DNA from: Sphingomonas sp. HMP9
GTDB lineage: Bacteria; Pseudomonadota; Alphaproteobacteria; Sphingomonadales; Sphingomonadaceae
Assembly (NCBI RefSeq): GCF_013374115.1
Contig: NZ_AP022673.1
Span: 772,501-836,500 of the forward strand
Direction: 5' to 3'
DNA length: 64,000 nt
Program-made: the position numbers and the translations under genes
Shown: positions 56,699-64,000 of the stretch, one piece after another
How the letters are laid out: each line of letters begins with the position of its first letter
Position numbering within the stretch: position 1 is the first letter of the stretch
The notes under the pieces: generated by a model
Told to the model about the DNA's origin: nothing
What the model saw: only the letters and a program-made list of their open reading frames with translations
Database searches by the model: none

Positions 56699-57988
56699 GT
56701 GATCGAGATAAATTTCGATGGGATCGTCGGTCCTACCCATAATTACGCCGGGCTCTCGGTCGGCAATCGCGCATCCGCCGCCAACGCCGGCGCGGTATCG
56801 GCGCCTCGCGTCGCCGCGCTTCAGGGCATTGCGAAGATGCGGCGGATGATGGCGTTGGGGCTCAGGCAAGGCGTGTTCCTTCCGCATGACCGCCCGAATA
56901 CAGGCTGGCTGCGCGCGCTGGGCTTCGTCGGCAGCGAGCAGGAAGCGCTCGCCTCGGCATGGATGGCCGACCCTGCGCTGGTGGCCAACGCGATGTCGGC
57001 TTCGGCGATGTGGACCGCGAATGCAGGCACCGTTTCGCCCGCATCGGATACGTCCGACGGACTGTGCCATATCTCGGTGGCGAACCTGTCGACGATGCCG
57101 CACCGCGCCAGCGAGGCGGCGCAGACCGAGCGCCAGCTTCGTCTTGCCTTCGCCGACCCGCGGTACTTCCGCGTCCATGGTCCGCTGCCCTCCGCGTTCG
57201 GTGATGAGGGGGCGGCGAACTTCATGCGGGTCGTGCCTGCCAATGGCGGTGCCGCCGTCGAGATCTTCGTCCACGGCGACGGCCATGCGGGCGGTTTTCC
57301 CTCGCGCCAGCATCGCACCGCAAGCGAAGCCGTTGCCAGGCGGCATGGAACCGATCCGTCGCGGACGCTGATGGTGCGGCAAAGCGACGCGGCGATCGCG
57401 GCGGGCGCGTTTCACAACGATGTGGTGGCCGTGGCGAACGGCCATGTGCTGTTCGCGCACGCACAGGCGTTCGCTGATCCTGCCGCGCTGTACGATGCCG
57501 TCACGGCACGTGTTCCCGGTGCGGCGATCGTCGAAGTCCCCGCGGATCGCATCAGCCTGGACACCGCGATCCGGACCTATCTGTTCAATTCGCAACTCGT
57601 CACAATGCCGGACGGCGGAATGACTCTCGTCCTGCCTGCAGAAGCGGGCGAGAATGCGGACGTGTGGGCGTGGTTGTCGGATCTGATGGCGACCAACGGT
57701 CCGATCACACGTCTGGAGGTCGTCGACGTTCGCGAGTCGATGCGCAATGGCGGCGGTCCCGCATGCCTCAGGTTTCGCGTTCAGGTCGATGCCGATGCCT
57801 GTGCGGCAATCGATCCTCGGTTCCTGCTCGATGACGCGGCTTGCGACCGGATCGAGGCCGTCATTGCACGCGAATGGCCCGAAGCGATTGCGCCCGGCGA
57901 TCTCGGAAATCCGGATCTCTGGGCGCAATGCAAGCATGCACGGACGTCGCTGACGGCCGCGCTGGGATTCGGACCCGACGAGATTTAA
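56699..57988 (+). CDS. astB: N-succinylarginine dihydrolase
   Basis: Second step of the arginine succinyltransferase (AST) catabolic pathway: succinylarginine to succinylornithine, CO2 and ammonia. It has 429 residues. The N-terminus EINFDGIVGPTHNYAGLSVGN, GAANFMR-type centre (DEGAANFMRVV), FVHGDGHAGGFPSRQH and C-terminal ESMRNGGGPACLRFRV with the catalytic cysteine are characteristic. The GTG at 56699 follows AGGAG at eight bases; the ATGs at 56663 and 56678 lie before the Shine-Dalgarno and are less likely. No astA, astC, astD or astE lies in the window. Confidence 0.93.
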   Translation: MIEINFDGIVGPTHNYAGLSVGNRASAANAGAVSAPRVAALQGIAKMRRMMALGLRQGVFLPHDRPNTGWLRALGFVGSEQEALASAWMADPALVANAMSASAMWTANAGTVSPASDTSDGLCHISVANLSTMPHRASEAAQTERQLRLAFADPRYFRVHGPLPSAFGDEGAANFMRVVPANGGAAVEIFVHGDGHAGGFPSRQHRTASEAVARRHGTDPSRTLMVRQSDAAIAAGAFHNDVVAVANGHVLFAHAQAFADPAALYDAVTARVPGAAIVEVPADRISLDTAIRTYLFNSQLVTMPDGGMTLVLPAEAGENADVWAWLSDLMATNGPITRLEVVDVRESMRNGGGPACLRFRVQVDADACAAIDPRFLLDDAACDRIEAVIAREWPEAIAPGDLGNPDLWAQCKHARTSLTAALGFGPDEI

Positions 57989-58018
57989 CGGGTCGGGGGC
58001 GTCCGATCCGTTCCCCGA

Positions 58019-59026
58019 TCAACGGCGGACATCGAGCCCGCCGTCCAGATAGGCATCGATATCGGCCTGGCGGAACAGGCTGGCATCGCCCGGCAGCGAA
58101 TGTTTCAGGGCGGCGAGCGCAAGGCCGATACGGGCGGTCGTCGCGATATCCTGGCCGGAGCGAAGTCCATGCAAAACGCCCGCTGCGAACGCATCGCCGC
58201 CGCCGATCCGATCGACGATCCCAGCCAGCACGACCTCGGCGGTCTGGACGTGTTCCTGCCGCGTGTCGATCCTTGCGGACAGGCGGTGGAGATCGACATG
58301 CTCGACGTGCCGCGCGGTCGAGGCGATCGTCTGCAGGCGAGGGAATGCCGCGAACGCCGCCTCGGCCGCTTCGCGCCGGCGGTCCTCCGCGTCGCCGGAG
58401 AATGCGCGGTCGAGCAGCAAGGCGATGTCGCGGTGATTGCCGAACATCAGGTCTGCGTGCTCGACGAGTTCGGTCAGAATGGTCCGCGGATCGGAATCCC
58501 ACCGCTCCCACAGCTTGCCGCGCCAATTGCCGTCGAACGAGACCGGGATCCCTCGCTCCGTCGCGGCGCGGACGGCGGTGAGCGCCGCCTTCGCCGGAAC
58601 CGGACCCAATGCCGGCGTGATGCCCGACAAATGAAAACGATCGACGCCCGCAAGCAACGCGGTCCAGTCCCAGTTCTCCGCGGGCGCCTGCGCAAACGAC
58701 GACCAGGCGCGATCGTAGATCACTTCGGTTGCACGCAGTCCGGCGCCGGACGTCACGAAATACAGGCCCATCCGCTCGCCGTCGCGTATGATGGTCGACG
58801 TGTCGACACCATGTCCGCGCAACGTCGTTATCGCCGCACGTCCCAGATCATTGTCCGGGACCATGGTTGCCATCCCGACGTCATGGCCAAGCCGGGCAAG
58901 CTGCGTGACGACATTGGCCTCTGCGCCTGCGACCCAGACGTCGAACCTCGGCGTCTGCATCAGCAACTCACGGCCGGGCGGGGAAAGTCGCAGCATGATC
59001 TCGCCGAACGCCAGGAACTTTGTCAT
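58019..59026 (-). CDS. kdgK: 2-dehydro-3-deoxygluconokinase
   Basis: PfkB-family sugar kinase phosphorylating KDG to KDPG for the Entner-Doudoroff route. It has 335 residues. The substrate-binding N-terminus FLAFGEIMLRLSPPG, VAGAEANVVTQLARLG and the PfkB signature with the catalytic aspartate in GGGDAFAAGVLHG are present. KDG specificity is suggested by the N-terminal pattern of KdgK homologues. Other ribokinase-family sugars remain possible. It converges on astB (30 bases between stops) and is divergent from the antiporter with an operator-like palindrome in the gap. Confidence 0.85.
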   Translation of the reverse strand: MTKFLAFGEIMLRLSPPGRELLMQTPRFDVWVAGAEANVVTQLARLGHDVGMATMVPDNDLGRAAITTLRGHGVDTSTIIRDGERMGLYFVTSGAGLRATEVIYDRAWSSFAQAPAENWDWTALLAGVDRFHLSGITPALGPVPAKAALTAVRAATERGIPVSFDGNWRGKLWERWDSDPRTILTELVEHADLMFGNHRDIALLLDRAFSGDAEDRRREAAEAAFAAFPRLQTIASTARHVEHVDLHRLSARIDTRQEHVQTAEVVLAGIVDRIGGGDAFAAGVLHGLRSGQDIATTARIGLALAALKHSLPGDASLFRQADIDAYLDGGLDVRR

Positions 59027-59093
59027 GCGATAGCTTTCTTACATCCGCGGCGGACATGGCGACGGGACCAGGCTGGCGACGCGTAGTTTCGCG

Positions 59094-59108
59094 TGCGTAC
59101 CGTACGCA
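59094..59108. promoter_or_regulatory. Palindrome in the kdgK/antiporter divergent gap
   Basis: TGCGTAC, one base, GTACGCA is a perfect 15-base palindrome lying 68 bases upstream of the kdgK start. A sugar-kinase gene with such a site invites a LacI- or GntR-type repressor controlled by a sugar acid. No regulator gene for it lies in the window. The remaining 278-base gap (59027-59304) shows nothing else I recognise. Confidence 0.45.
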
Positions 59109-59304
59109 GGCAGCCTCTTCCAACCCCTGCGCTGATTTTCGAGCGATCTTGCCAAGCGCCCGGGTAATGCGATGCGGCGCGCCTCTGGAACACCAGTGCG
59201 CGCTTCCGACATTTAGGGTTCTCTGCTATCGCTCCGACATCTCTTGCGGTCCTGAAGATCGCATTGCGTGCTTGCCGCGCCTTTAACACCTCGAGGAGTC
59301 CGGT

Positions 59305-60957
59305 TTGCAGATTGTGACCTTGTGCCTGTTCCTGTTGCTCGCCGTCGTGGTGAGCGGCATCGCCTCGCGCATGCTGCCTTCGGCGCTGCCCCGGCCGCTC
59401 GTACAGATCGCGCTCGGTGCGCTGATCGGCATGGTCGCCCACGTCAGGGTCGAGCTCGATCCCGAACTCTTCTTCCTGCTGCTCGTCCCGCCCCTGCTGT
59501 TCCTCGATGGCTGGCGCATTCCGAAGGACGAACTTTTCCGCGATCGCGGTGCGGTTCTCGGCTTGGCGCTCGGCCTGGTCTTCCTCACGGTCCTCGGCAT
59601 GGGCCTGTTCGTCCATTGGCTGATCCCGGCGATGCCGCTCGGCGTCGCGTTCGCCCTGGCAGCGGTCGTATCGCCGACCGATCCGATCGCCGTCTCCGCA
59701 GTCGCGCAGAACGCGCCGATCCCGAAGCGCATGATGCATATCCTGGAAGGCGAGGCGCTGCTGAACGACGCTTCCGGGCTGGTCTGCGTCCGGTTCGCGA
59801 TCGCCGCGGTGCTGACCGGCACCTTTTCGTTTGCCGATGCCGCGGCGACGTTTGCGTGGATGGCGATCGCGGGTGTTGCGATCGGCGTCGGCGTCGCGCT
59901 GGGTATCGTCGCCACGAAGAGCGCGTTCGCACGACGGTTCGGCGACGAGGCCGGCTCGAACATCCTCGTCAGCCTGTTGATCCCGTTCGCGGCCTATCTG
60001 CTGGCCGAACATATCCACGCATCGGGCGTTCTCGCCGCCGCCGCCGCGGGCATCGCGATGACCTTCACCGATGCGACCACGGCCGTGGCCGCGGGAACGC
60101 GCATCCGCAGGCGCGCGGTGTGGGACATGCTGCAATTCACGCTGAACGGCGTGATCTTCGTGCTGCTCGGCGAACAATTGCCCGAAGTGTTCGTCCGCGC
60201 GCGCGATACCGTGACGTCGACCGGGCATGTCAGTCCGTGGTGGCTCGCGGTGTATGTCGTCGCCGTTGTCGCCGGGCTCGCGATCCTTCGCTACGGCTGG
60301 GTCTGGGTTTCGCTGCAGTTCACGCTGCTGCGCGCGCGGCGGCGCAACGATATGACCGGCGGCGAGAGCCCGCCACGGCGGATCATCGCGGCGATGTCGT
60401 GCGCAGGCGCCCGCGGCGCGATCACGCTGGCCGGCGCGCTGACGCTCCCGTTGAGTCTCGCCGACGGCACGCCGTTCCCAGCACGCGATCTCGTCATCTT
60501 CCTGGCGTCGGGCGTGATCCTGTCGTCGCTGGTGATCGCCGCGGTTGCGCTGCCGCTGCTGCTGCGCGGTCTCAGCCTGCCGCCTGAAACCGGGATCGGC
60601 GCCGCACGCGATCAGGCGCGGCTGGTCGCGGCGAATGCGGCGATCGCCGAACTCGACCGCGTCCAGCACCGGATGGCCGAAGGGCGCGACGATCCCGATC
60701 GCTTCACCGACGTCGCGGCGCGCTTGATGGACCAGTACCGCGAACGCATCGACAGCCTCTCGTCGCTGCCGGAGGACCGCGCGCGGCAGGGCGATGTGAA
60801 GATCGAACGCGACATGCGCCTCGCCGCCGTCCGCGCCGAACGCAACGCGATCTTCGACTTGGCGCGGCGGCGGGAGATTGGTGTCGAACTGGCGGAGCAA
60901 CTGGGGCGCGAACTCGACCTGATCGATGCGCGATTGTCGCGGCAGGGCCTAGCCTGA
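59305..60957 (+). CDS. Na+/H+ antiporter, CPA1 family
   Basis: Inner-membrane monovalent cation/proton antiporter for pH and salt homeostasis. It has 550 residues. About a dozen hydrophobic segments run from residue 1 to about 425, with the PTDP helix break (SPTDPIAVSAVAQN) and the CPA1 transport motif with adjacent Asn-Asp (EGEALLNDASGLV). A soluble cytosolic tail (about 430-550), rich in charged helices, follows. Start is TTG, preceded by GAGGAG at six bases. Ion preference (Na, K, Li) is not readable. It is followed by a 321-base gap with hairpins. Confidence 0.92.
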   Translation: MQIVTLCLFLLLAVVVSGIASRMLPSALPRPLVQIALGALIGMVAHVRVELDPELFFLLLVPPLLFLDGWRIPKDELFRDRGAVLGLALGLVFLTVLGMGLFVHWLIPAMPLGVAFALAAVVSPTDPIAVSAVAQNAPIPKRMMHILEGEALLNDASGLVCVRFAIAAVLTGTFSFADAAATFAWMAIAGVAIGVGVALGIVATKSAFARRFGDEAGSNILVSLLIPFAAYLLAEHIHASGVLAAAAAGIAMTFTDATTAVAAGTRIRRRAVWDMLQFTLNGVIFVLLGEQLPEVFVRARDTVTSTGHVSPWWLAVYVVAVVAGLAILRYGWVWVSLQFTLLRARRRNDMTGGESPPRRIIAAMSCAGARGAITLAGALTLPLSLADGTPFPARDLVIFLASGVILSSLVIAAVALPLLLRGLSLPPETGIGAARDQARLVAANAAIAELDRVQHRMAEGRDDPDRFTDVAARLMDQYRERIDSLSSLPEDRARQGDVKIERDMRLAAVRAERNAIFDLARRREIGVELAEQLGRELDLIDARLSRQGLA

Positions 60958-60984
60958 GACACTTCGAGATGATCGAAGCGAAAT

Positions 60985-61025
60985 AGCGCCCCGCCCGCCC
61001 GTGTGACTGAAACCGGCGGGGCGCT
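60985..61025. repeat. Perfect hairpin 1 downstream of the antiporter
   Basis: AGCGCCCCGCC pairs over 11 bases with GGCGGGGCGCT around a 19-base loop that contains CCCGTGTGAC. It lies 28 bases after the antiporter stop, so it may terminate transcription, but no T-run follows. A diverged copy of the whole unit is at 61099-61143. The gap 60958-61278 holds these two, a third hairpin and no gene that I can support. Confidence 0.6.
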
Positions 61026-61098
61026 GAAGGTACGCGGTACTTGGGCGAAGCCTCTGCCTCGCGCTATGCCGTCTGAAAGTGAATTTGCCATGAACGAA

Positions 61099-61143
61099 GT
61101 GCCCCGCCCGTCCGTGCGACACTCTCGTATCCGGGCAGGGCAC
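61099..61143. repeat. Hairpin 2, diverged tandem copy of hairpin 1
   Basis: GTGCCCCGCCCG pairs with CGGGCAGGGCAC with one mismatch. Its loop has TCCGTGCGAC where hairpin 1 has CCCGTGTGAC. The bases flanking the left arm (CGAAG) and right arm (GAGGAT, GAAGGT) are also similar. Conservation of the loop as well as the stem is why I treat the two as copies of one element. Confidence 0.55.
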
Positions 61144-61147
61144 CGAG

Positions 61148-61173
61148 GATGCAGCGCCATTTGGCAGCGCATC
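61148..61173. repeat. Hairpin 3 adjoining hairpin 2
   Basis: GATGC-AGC-GCC-ATTT-GGC-AGC-GCATC: two paired blocks (GATGC/GCATC and GCC/GGC) separated by identical AGC bulges. It starts five bases after hairpin 2. It could be part of a folded RNA made from either strand. No partner copy exists after hairpin 1. Confidence 0.45.
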
Positions 61174-61278
61174 GCTGTCACGCAAGCTAGCAGGAGACGG
61201 AGCGTTTAGAAGCGCAGTCCGTCACGTCAAAACCTCGCTTTGTCCGATATCTGGGTCGATGAAGGCACGGGAATAAGG

Positions 61279-61632
61279 CTAGGCGCCGGACTCAGGATTC
61301 GGGGGCGTCGGTAACTTGATCTTCCGCAATGCCGCGATCATCTTTCGGGAGCCGGGTGGCGCCACGCGCAGGAACAGATCGAACAGGTCATCGTCGTCAA
61401 ACGCGTCGACATCCATGCCGATCGGGAGCGCGATCGCCTGGCGGCTTCGCGCGCCAGGCTGAGCTTCCAGGACGATCGTCCGCCACGCCATGCCGACCGG
61501 TGGCTGGCCGCCCACGTCGCTGAATTCGCCCACGACCATGTTGCGGATCCGCAGTCGTCGATCGGGGTGGTTGACGAACCAGGACGCATCCCCCGCCGTG
61601 GCGATCTCGACTGCCAATATCTTGCCGCTCAT
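61279..61632 (-). CDS. Small acidic hypothetical protein
   Basis: Unknown family. It has 117 residues, no signal peptide and no membrane segment. The N-terminal part looks beta-rich (SGKILAVEIATAGDASWFVNHPDRRLRIRNMVVGEFSD), and an acidic turn (FDDDDLFDLFLRVA) is followed by a basic end (RKMIAALRKIKLP). The start ATG at 61632 has GGAA/CAGCGAG upstream but no strong Shine-Dalgarno. It lies alone, convergent with the antiporter and divergent from the TonB receptor (147 bases). The coding call rests on codon pattern and context only. Confidence 0.65.
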   Translation of the reverse strand: MSGKILAVEIATAGDASWFVNHPDRRLRIRNMVVGEFSDVGGQPPVGMAWRTIVLEAQPGARSRQAIALPIGMDVDAFDDDDLFDLFLRVAPPGSRKMIAALRKIKLPTPPNPESGA

Positions 61633-61725
61633 CTCGCTGTTCCATTCCGCTCATACTGTTCGGCATCGGGTGTTGCAGGATTGCCGCAGACGCAAGCGCT
61701 ATATGGCGTGCGGTTGAACAGCTAT

Positions 61726-61740
61726 TGATAATAGTTATCA
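61726..61740 (+). promoter_or_regulatory. Fur-box-like element before the TonB receptor
   Basis: TGATAA, three bases, TTATCA forms an inverted repeat inside ATTGATAATAGTTATCAG, 39 bases upstream of the receptor ATG. It resembles the Fur consensus of repeated GATAAT hexamers. Position and AT-richness, unlike the surrounding DNA, support iron-responsive repression of the siderophore receptor. Alphaproteobacteria may instead use RirA or Irr, so the regulator is inferred. Confidence 0.6.
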
Positions 61741-61778
61741 GAAACATTAGCGGGGCGCGGTAACGTAAAGGGAATCAT

Positions 61779-63923
61779 ATGACACGTCGCCTTGGCATCG
61801 CCATCCTGCTGGGCTCCGCCGCATTCGCTACCGTGCCGGGCCATGCACAGACGGTGCGCGAAGACGCCTCCGACGTGATCGTCGTGACTGGACAGCATCC
61901 GCGTGATCAAGCGTCATCCGGCACGAAGACCGACACGCCGCTCGCCGAGACGCCGCAGTCAATCACCGTCATCACCGCCGACGACCTTGCAGGACGCAGT
62001 TTGCAGAACCTGAACCAGGCGCTCCGGTTCGTCGCGGGCGTGACCCCCGAGACGCGGGGATCGAGCGGCGAGGTCTATGACCAGTTCAAGCTGCGCGGCT
62101 TCGATGCGCCGGTCTATCTGGACGGCCTGAAGCAGTTCGGCAGCCCGACCGGCTATGCCGTCCCGCAGGTCGACGTCTCGCGTCTCGACCGGATCGAGGT
62201 CATCAAGGGACCAGCATCGGTATTGTACGGCCAGTCGAGCCCAGGCGGCCTCGTTGCGGAATCGAGCAAGCTTCCGCTCGACCAGGCGCTCTACGGCGCG
62301 ATCAGTGGTACCTATGGCAATTACGATCTCTACCGCGTCGATGCCGACATCGGTGGCCGGGCGGGCGAAGGCGTCCTCTGGCGGATCAACGGGAGCGCGA
62401 ATGGCGCCGACACACAGCAGAAGTTCGGCAAGCGCGAGCGCCAGACGATATCGGCCGCGGTGACTGCCGGCGCGGGCAGTTCCACCAGCTTCACGCTGCT
62501 CGGCGCCTACTCGCATGATCCGTACAACGGTGACTACGGCGTGTTCCCGGCCAGCGGCACGCTGCTCAGCAACCCGAACGGCAAGTTGCCGACCAGCTTC
62601 GACGGTGGCGAGGCGGGTAACCGCTTCAGCCGTGAACAGGCCGCGCTGACCTACATCTTCCGGCATGATTTCGGCGGCGGCTGGGCGTTCCGCTCGTCGG
62701 GCCGCTATCAGTATGTGAAGTCGGCGCTCGGGCTGATCTATACCGCAGGCGGCCTCGACACGGCCGACCCGACGCAGCAGACTTTCAGCCGCGCGTCCTA
62801 CGCAACCCGCGAGCAGCTCAACAACTGGACGTTCGACAACCAACTGACCGGCACCGTGCAGACCGGCCCGATCAAGCACACGCTGCTGTTCGGCGTGGAT
62901 CGCCAGGTCGCCCATTCGAGGGAGCTTGCCGCGTTCGGGGTCGCACCGTCGCTCAACGGCTTTGCCCTGGTCTACGGCACGGTGACGGTTCCGACGACGC
63001 CGGAGCAGATCGGTGGCCAGTTTCAGACCAATGTGCAGCAGCGTCAGCAGGGCGTCTACGCGCAGGACCAGATGGCGCTCGGCGACTTACGCGTGGTCCT
63101 GAGCGGGCGGCAGGATTGGGCGCGTGCGCATCAGGACGGGCGTAGCGCCAAACACGACGAGAAATTCACCTATCGTGCGGCCGCACTCTACACGCTTCCG
63201 TTCGGTCTTGCGCCGTATGTGAGCTATTCGACGTCGTTCGAACAGCAAGCCAGTCCGATCACGCAGAGCGACGGCCGACCTGGGCTTGCCGACCCTTCGC
63301 TCGGCAAGCAGATCGAGGCCGGTGCGAAATTCTCGATTCCTGGAACGCAAATCCTGCTGTCCGGCGCGTGGTTCCGTATCGACCAGACCAACGTCTTGAC
63401 GTCCACGCCCAATTTCAGCGTGTCCCGGCAGACCGGCGGCGTTCGTTCGCAAGGCGTCGAGTTCGAAGGGAGCGCCCCCCTGCCCTACGGCTTCAACGCC
63501 CGTGTCGCGTTCAGCCGGCAGCGCGTCGAGGTTACCAGCGATGCCGATGCTCCGGCCCGGGTCGGTCGCGGACTTGAGACCGTTGGTCGTGGCGGCACGT
63601 CGGCCTATCTCGACTGGGCGCCTCGCGGCGGTGGTCTCGAAGGTCTGACCATTGGCGGCGCAGTGCGACATGTCGATCAGGTCTATGCAGGCGTCACGCC
63701 AGACGAGACCGTTGGCCGCAGCAGCCCGTCATACACCGTCTATGATGCGCTGATCCGCTATGACCTGGAGAAGTTCGCGCCTTCGCTGCGGGGTCTGAGC
63801 CTGGCGGTCAACGGTGCCAACATCTTCGACAAGAAGTATTTGACGTCGTGCTTCGCCAACTACAATTGGTGCTGGTACGGCAACCGCCGCACCGTCCAGG
63901 CGACGATCGGCTATCGTTTCTGA
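61779..63923 (+). CDS. TonB-dependent siderophore receptor
   Basis: Outer-membrane beta-barrel importing ferric siderophores with TonB energy. It has 714 residues. The signal peptide (TRRLGIAILLGSAAFATVPGHAQ) ends near residue 24, and a TonB-box-like DVIVVTG follows at about 33-39. The plug domain (about 55-160) includes ETPQSITVITADDL, RGFDAPVYLDGLKQFG and VIKGPASVLYGQSSPGG. The remainder is a 22-strand barrel ending with the C-terminal aromatic YRF. The FhuA/FpvA-type (hydroxamate) family is likely. A SCFANYNWCWYG cysteine pair lies in the last extracellular loop. The Fur-like box lies just upstream. Confidence 0.93.
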   Translation: MTRRLGIAILLGSAAFATVPGHAQTVREDASDVIVVTGQHPRDQASSGTKTDTPLAETPQSITVITADDLAGRSLQNLNQALRFVAGVTPETRGSSGEVYDQFKLRGFDAPVYLDGLKQFGSPTGYAVPQVDVSRLDRIEVIKGPASVLYGQSSPGGLVAESSKLPLDQALYGAISGTYGNYDLYRVDADIGGRAGEGVLWRINGSANGADTQQKFGKRERQTISAAVTAGAGSSTSFTLLGAYSHDPYNGDYGVFPASGTLLSNPNGKLPTSFDGGEAGNRFSREQAALTYIFRHDFGGGWAFRSSGRYQYVKSALGLIYTAGGLDTADPTQQTFSRASYATREQLNNWTFDNQLTGTVQTGPIKHTLLFGVDRQVAHSRELAAFGVAPSLNGFALVYGTVTVPTTPEQIGGQFQTNVQQRQQGVYAQDQMALGDLRVVLSGRQDWARAHQDGRSAKHDEKFTYRAAALYTLPFGLAPYVSYSTSFEQQASPITQSDGRPGLADPSLGKQIEAGAKFSIPGTQILLSGAWFRIDQTNVLTSTPNFSVSRQTGGVRSQGVEFEGSAPLPYGFNARVAFSRQRVEVTSDADAPARVGRGLETVGRGGTSAYLDWAPRGGGLEGLTIGGAVRHVDQVYAGVTPDETVGRSSPSYTVYDALIRYDLEKFAPSLRGLSLAVNGANIFDKKYLTSCFANYNWCWYGNRRTVQATIGYRF

Positions 63924-64000
63924 GCCGATGCGCTCGTCCGCGATCGAACCCTTGCTTGGATATCGATCGCGGCAGCGCGGACTGCCGCCAAGGATCGGGC
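63924..64000. other. Window end after the TonB receptor
   Basis: The last 77 bases after the receptor stop show no gene start or hairpin that I can support. The next gene, which in siderophore loci is often a PepSY protein or esterase, lies outside the window. Confidence 0.5.

Noticed and set aside
59023..60900. 625-codon frame antisense to the antiporter
   Set aside because: The antiporter is a clear 12-helix CPA1 protein; the antisense frame is a low-complexity Arg/Asp/Gln sequence.
61144..61173. SAH-riboswitch-like GAGGA...GCAGCGC stretch
   Set aside because: Only a few consensus bases match, the pseudoknot partner is not evident and no methionine-cycle gene follows on that strand.

Overview
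This window looks like chromosomal DNA from a sphingomonad (Alphaproteobacteria, Sphingomonadales, probably Sphingomonas or a close relative). The evidence is uniformly GC-rich coding sequence, dense operons with 1- or 4-base start/stop overlaps, frequent GTG and TTG starts, fused IspDF, the alphaproteobacterial block dusB-ntrB-ntrC-ntrY-ntrX-hfq-hflX, HdaA next to ppk1, and a double-length Hfq. No rRNA, tRNA, CRISPR array, transposase, integrase or prophage gene was recognised. This is core chromosome, not an island.

Layout. 1-8.9 kb: 3' part of PBP1C, pckA, a divergent NfeD/SPFH membrane pair, guaB, rsmB and an exported TPR protein. 9.0-14.7 kb (minus): lptD-surA-pdxA-rsmA, the outer-membrane assembly and rRNA-maturation operon. 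14.9-18.0 kb: pepA, holC (Pol III chi), ndk and a GNAT acetyltransferase. 18.2-20.8 kb (minus): purM-purN followed by a MmcQ/YjbR protein and a membrane-anchored hypothetical. 20.9-26.5 kb: a DUF2066-like exported protein, hdaA, ppk1 and ppx in one overlapping unit linking replication control with polyphosphate turnover. 26.6-28.1 kb (minus): rnd and a coupled I78-type protease inhibitor. 28.2-33.3 kb: aspS, ppk2, divergent beta-carbonic anhydrase, lipA and a COQ10/RatA-type START protein. 33.3-35.5 kb (minus): ispDF, an unknown exported protein and pncC (CinA C-terminal domain). 35.6-44.7 kb: dusB, both nitrogen two-component pairs (ntrBC, ntrYX), tandem-domain hfq and hflX. 44.6-52.1 kb and 52.1-53.1 kb (minus): mazG; the run metG-tatD-metallo-hydrolase-aspartic protease; holB; dacC; and mltB-rlpA, forming a DNA/translation/peptidoglycan maintenance block. 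53.3-64 kb: an amber-interrupted HNH endonuclease, an M1 aminopeptidase, an orphan astB, kdgK, a CPA1 Na+/H+ antiporter, a small unknown protein and a TonB siderophore receptor with a Fur-like box.

Intergenic DNA carries at least four kinds of long imperfect palindrome (REP/MITE-like), several repeated within the window. Two further diverged hairpins lie in tandem downstream of the antiporter. Strong candidate operators sit in the divergent can/lipA and kdgK/antiporter gaps.

The most unusual feature is hfq, which encodes two Sm domains in one chain plus an acidic tail, with the two domains differing at RNA-contact positions. Other points worth checking are the HNH gene broken by a single TAG at a motif position, the Lys-to-Arg Walker A change in HdaA, the NtrX without a GAFTGA loop, and two mini-ORFs overlapping the starts of rsmB and ppk2.
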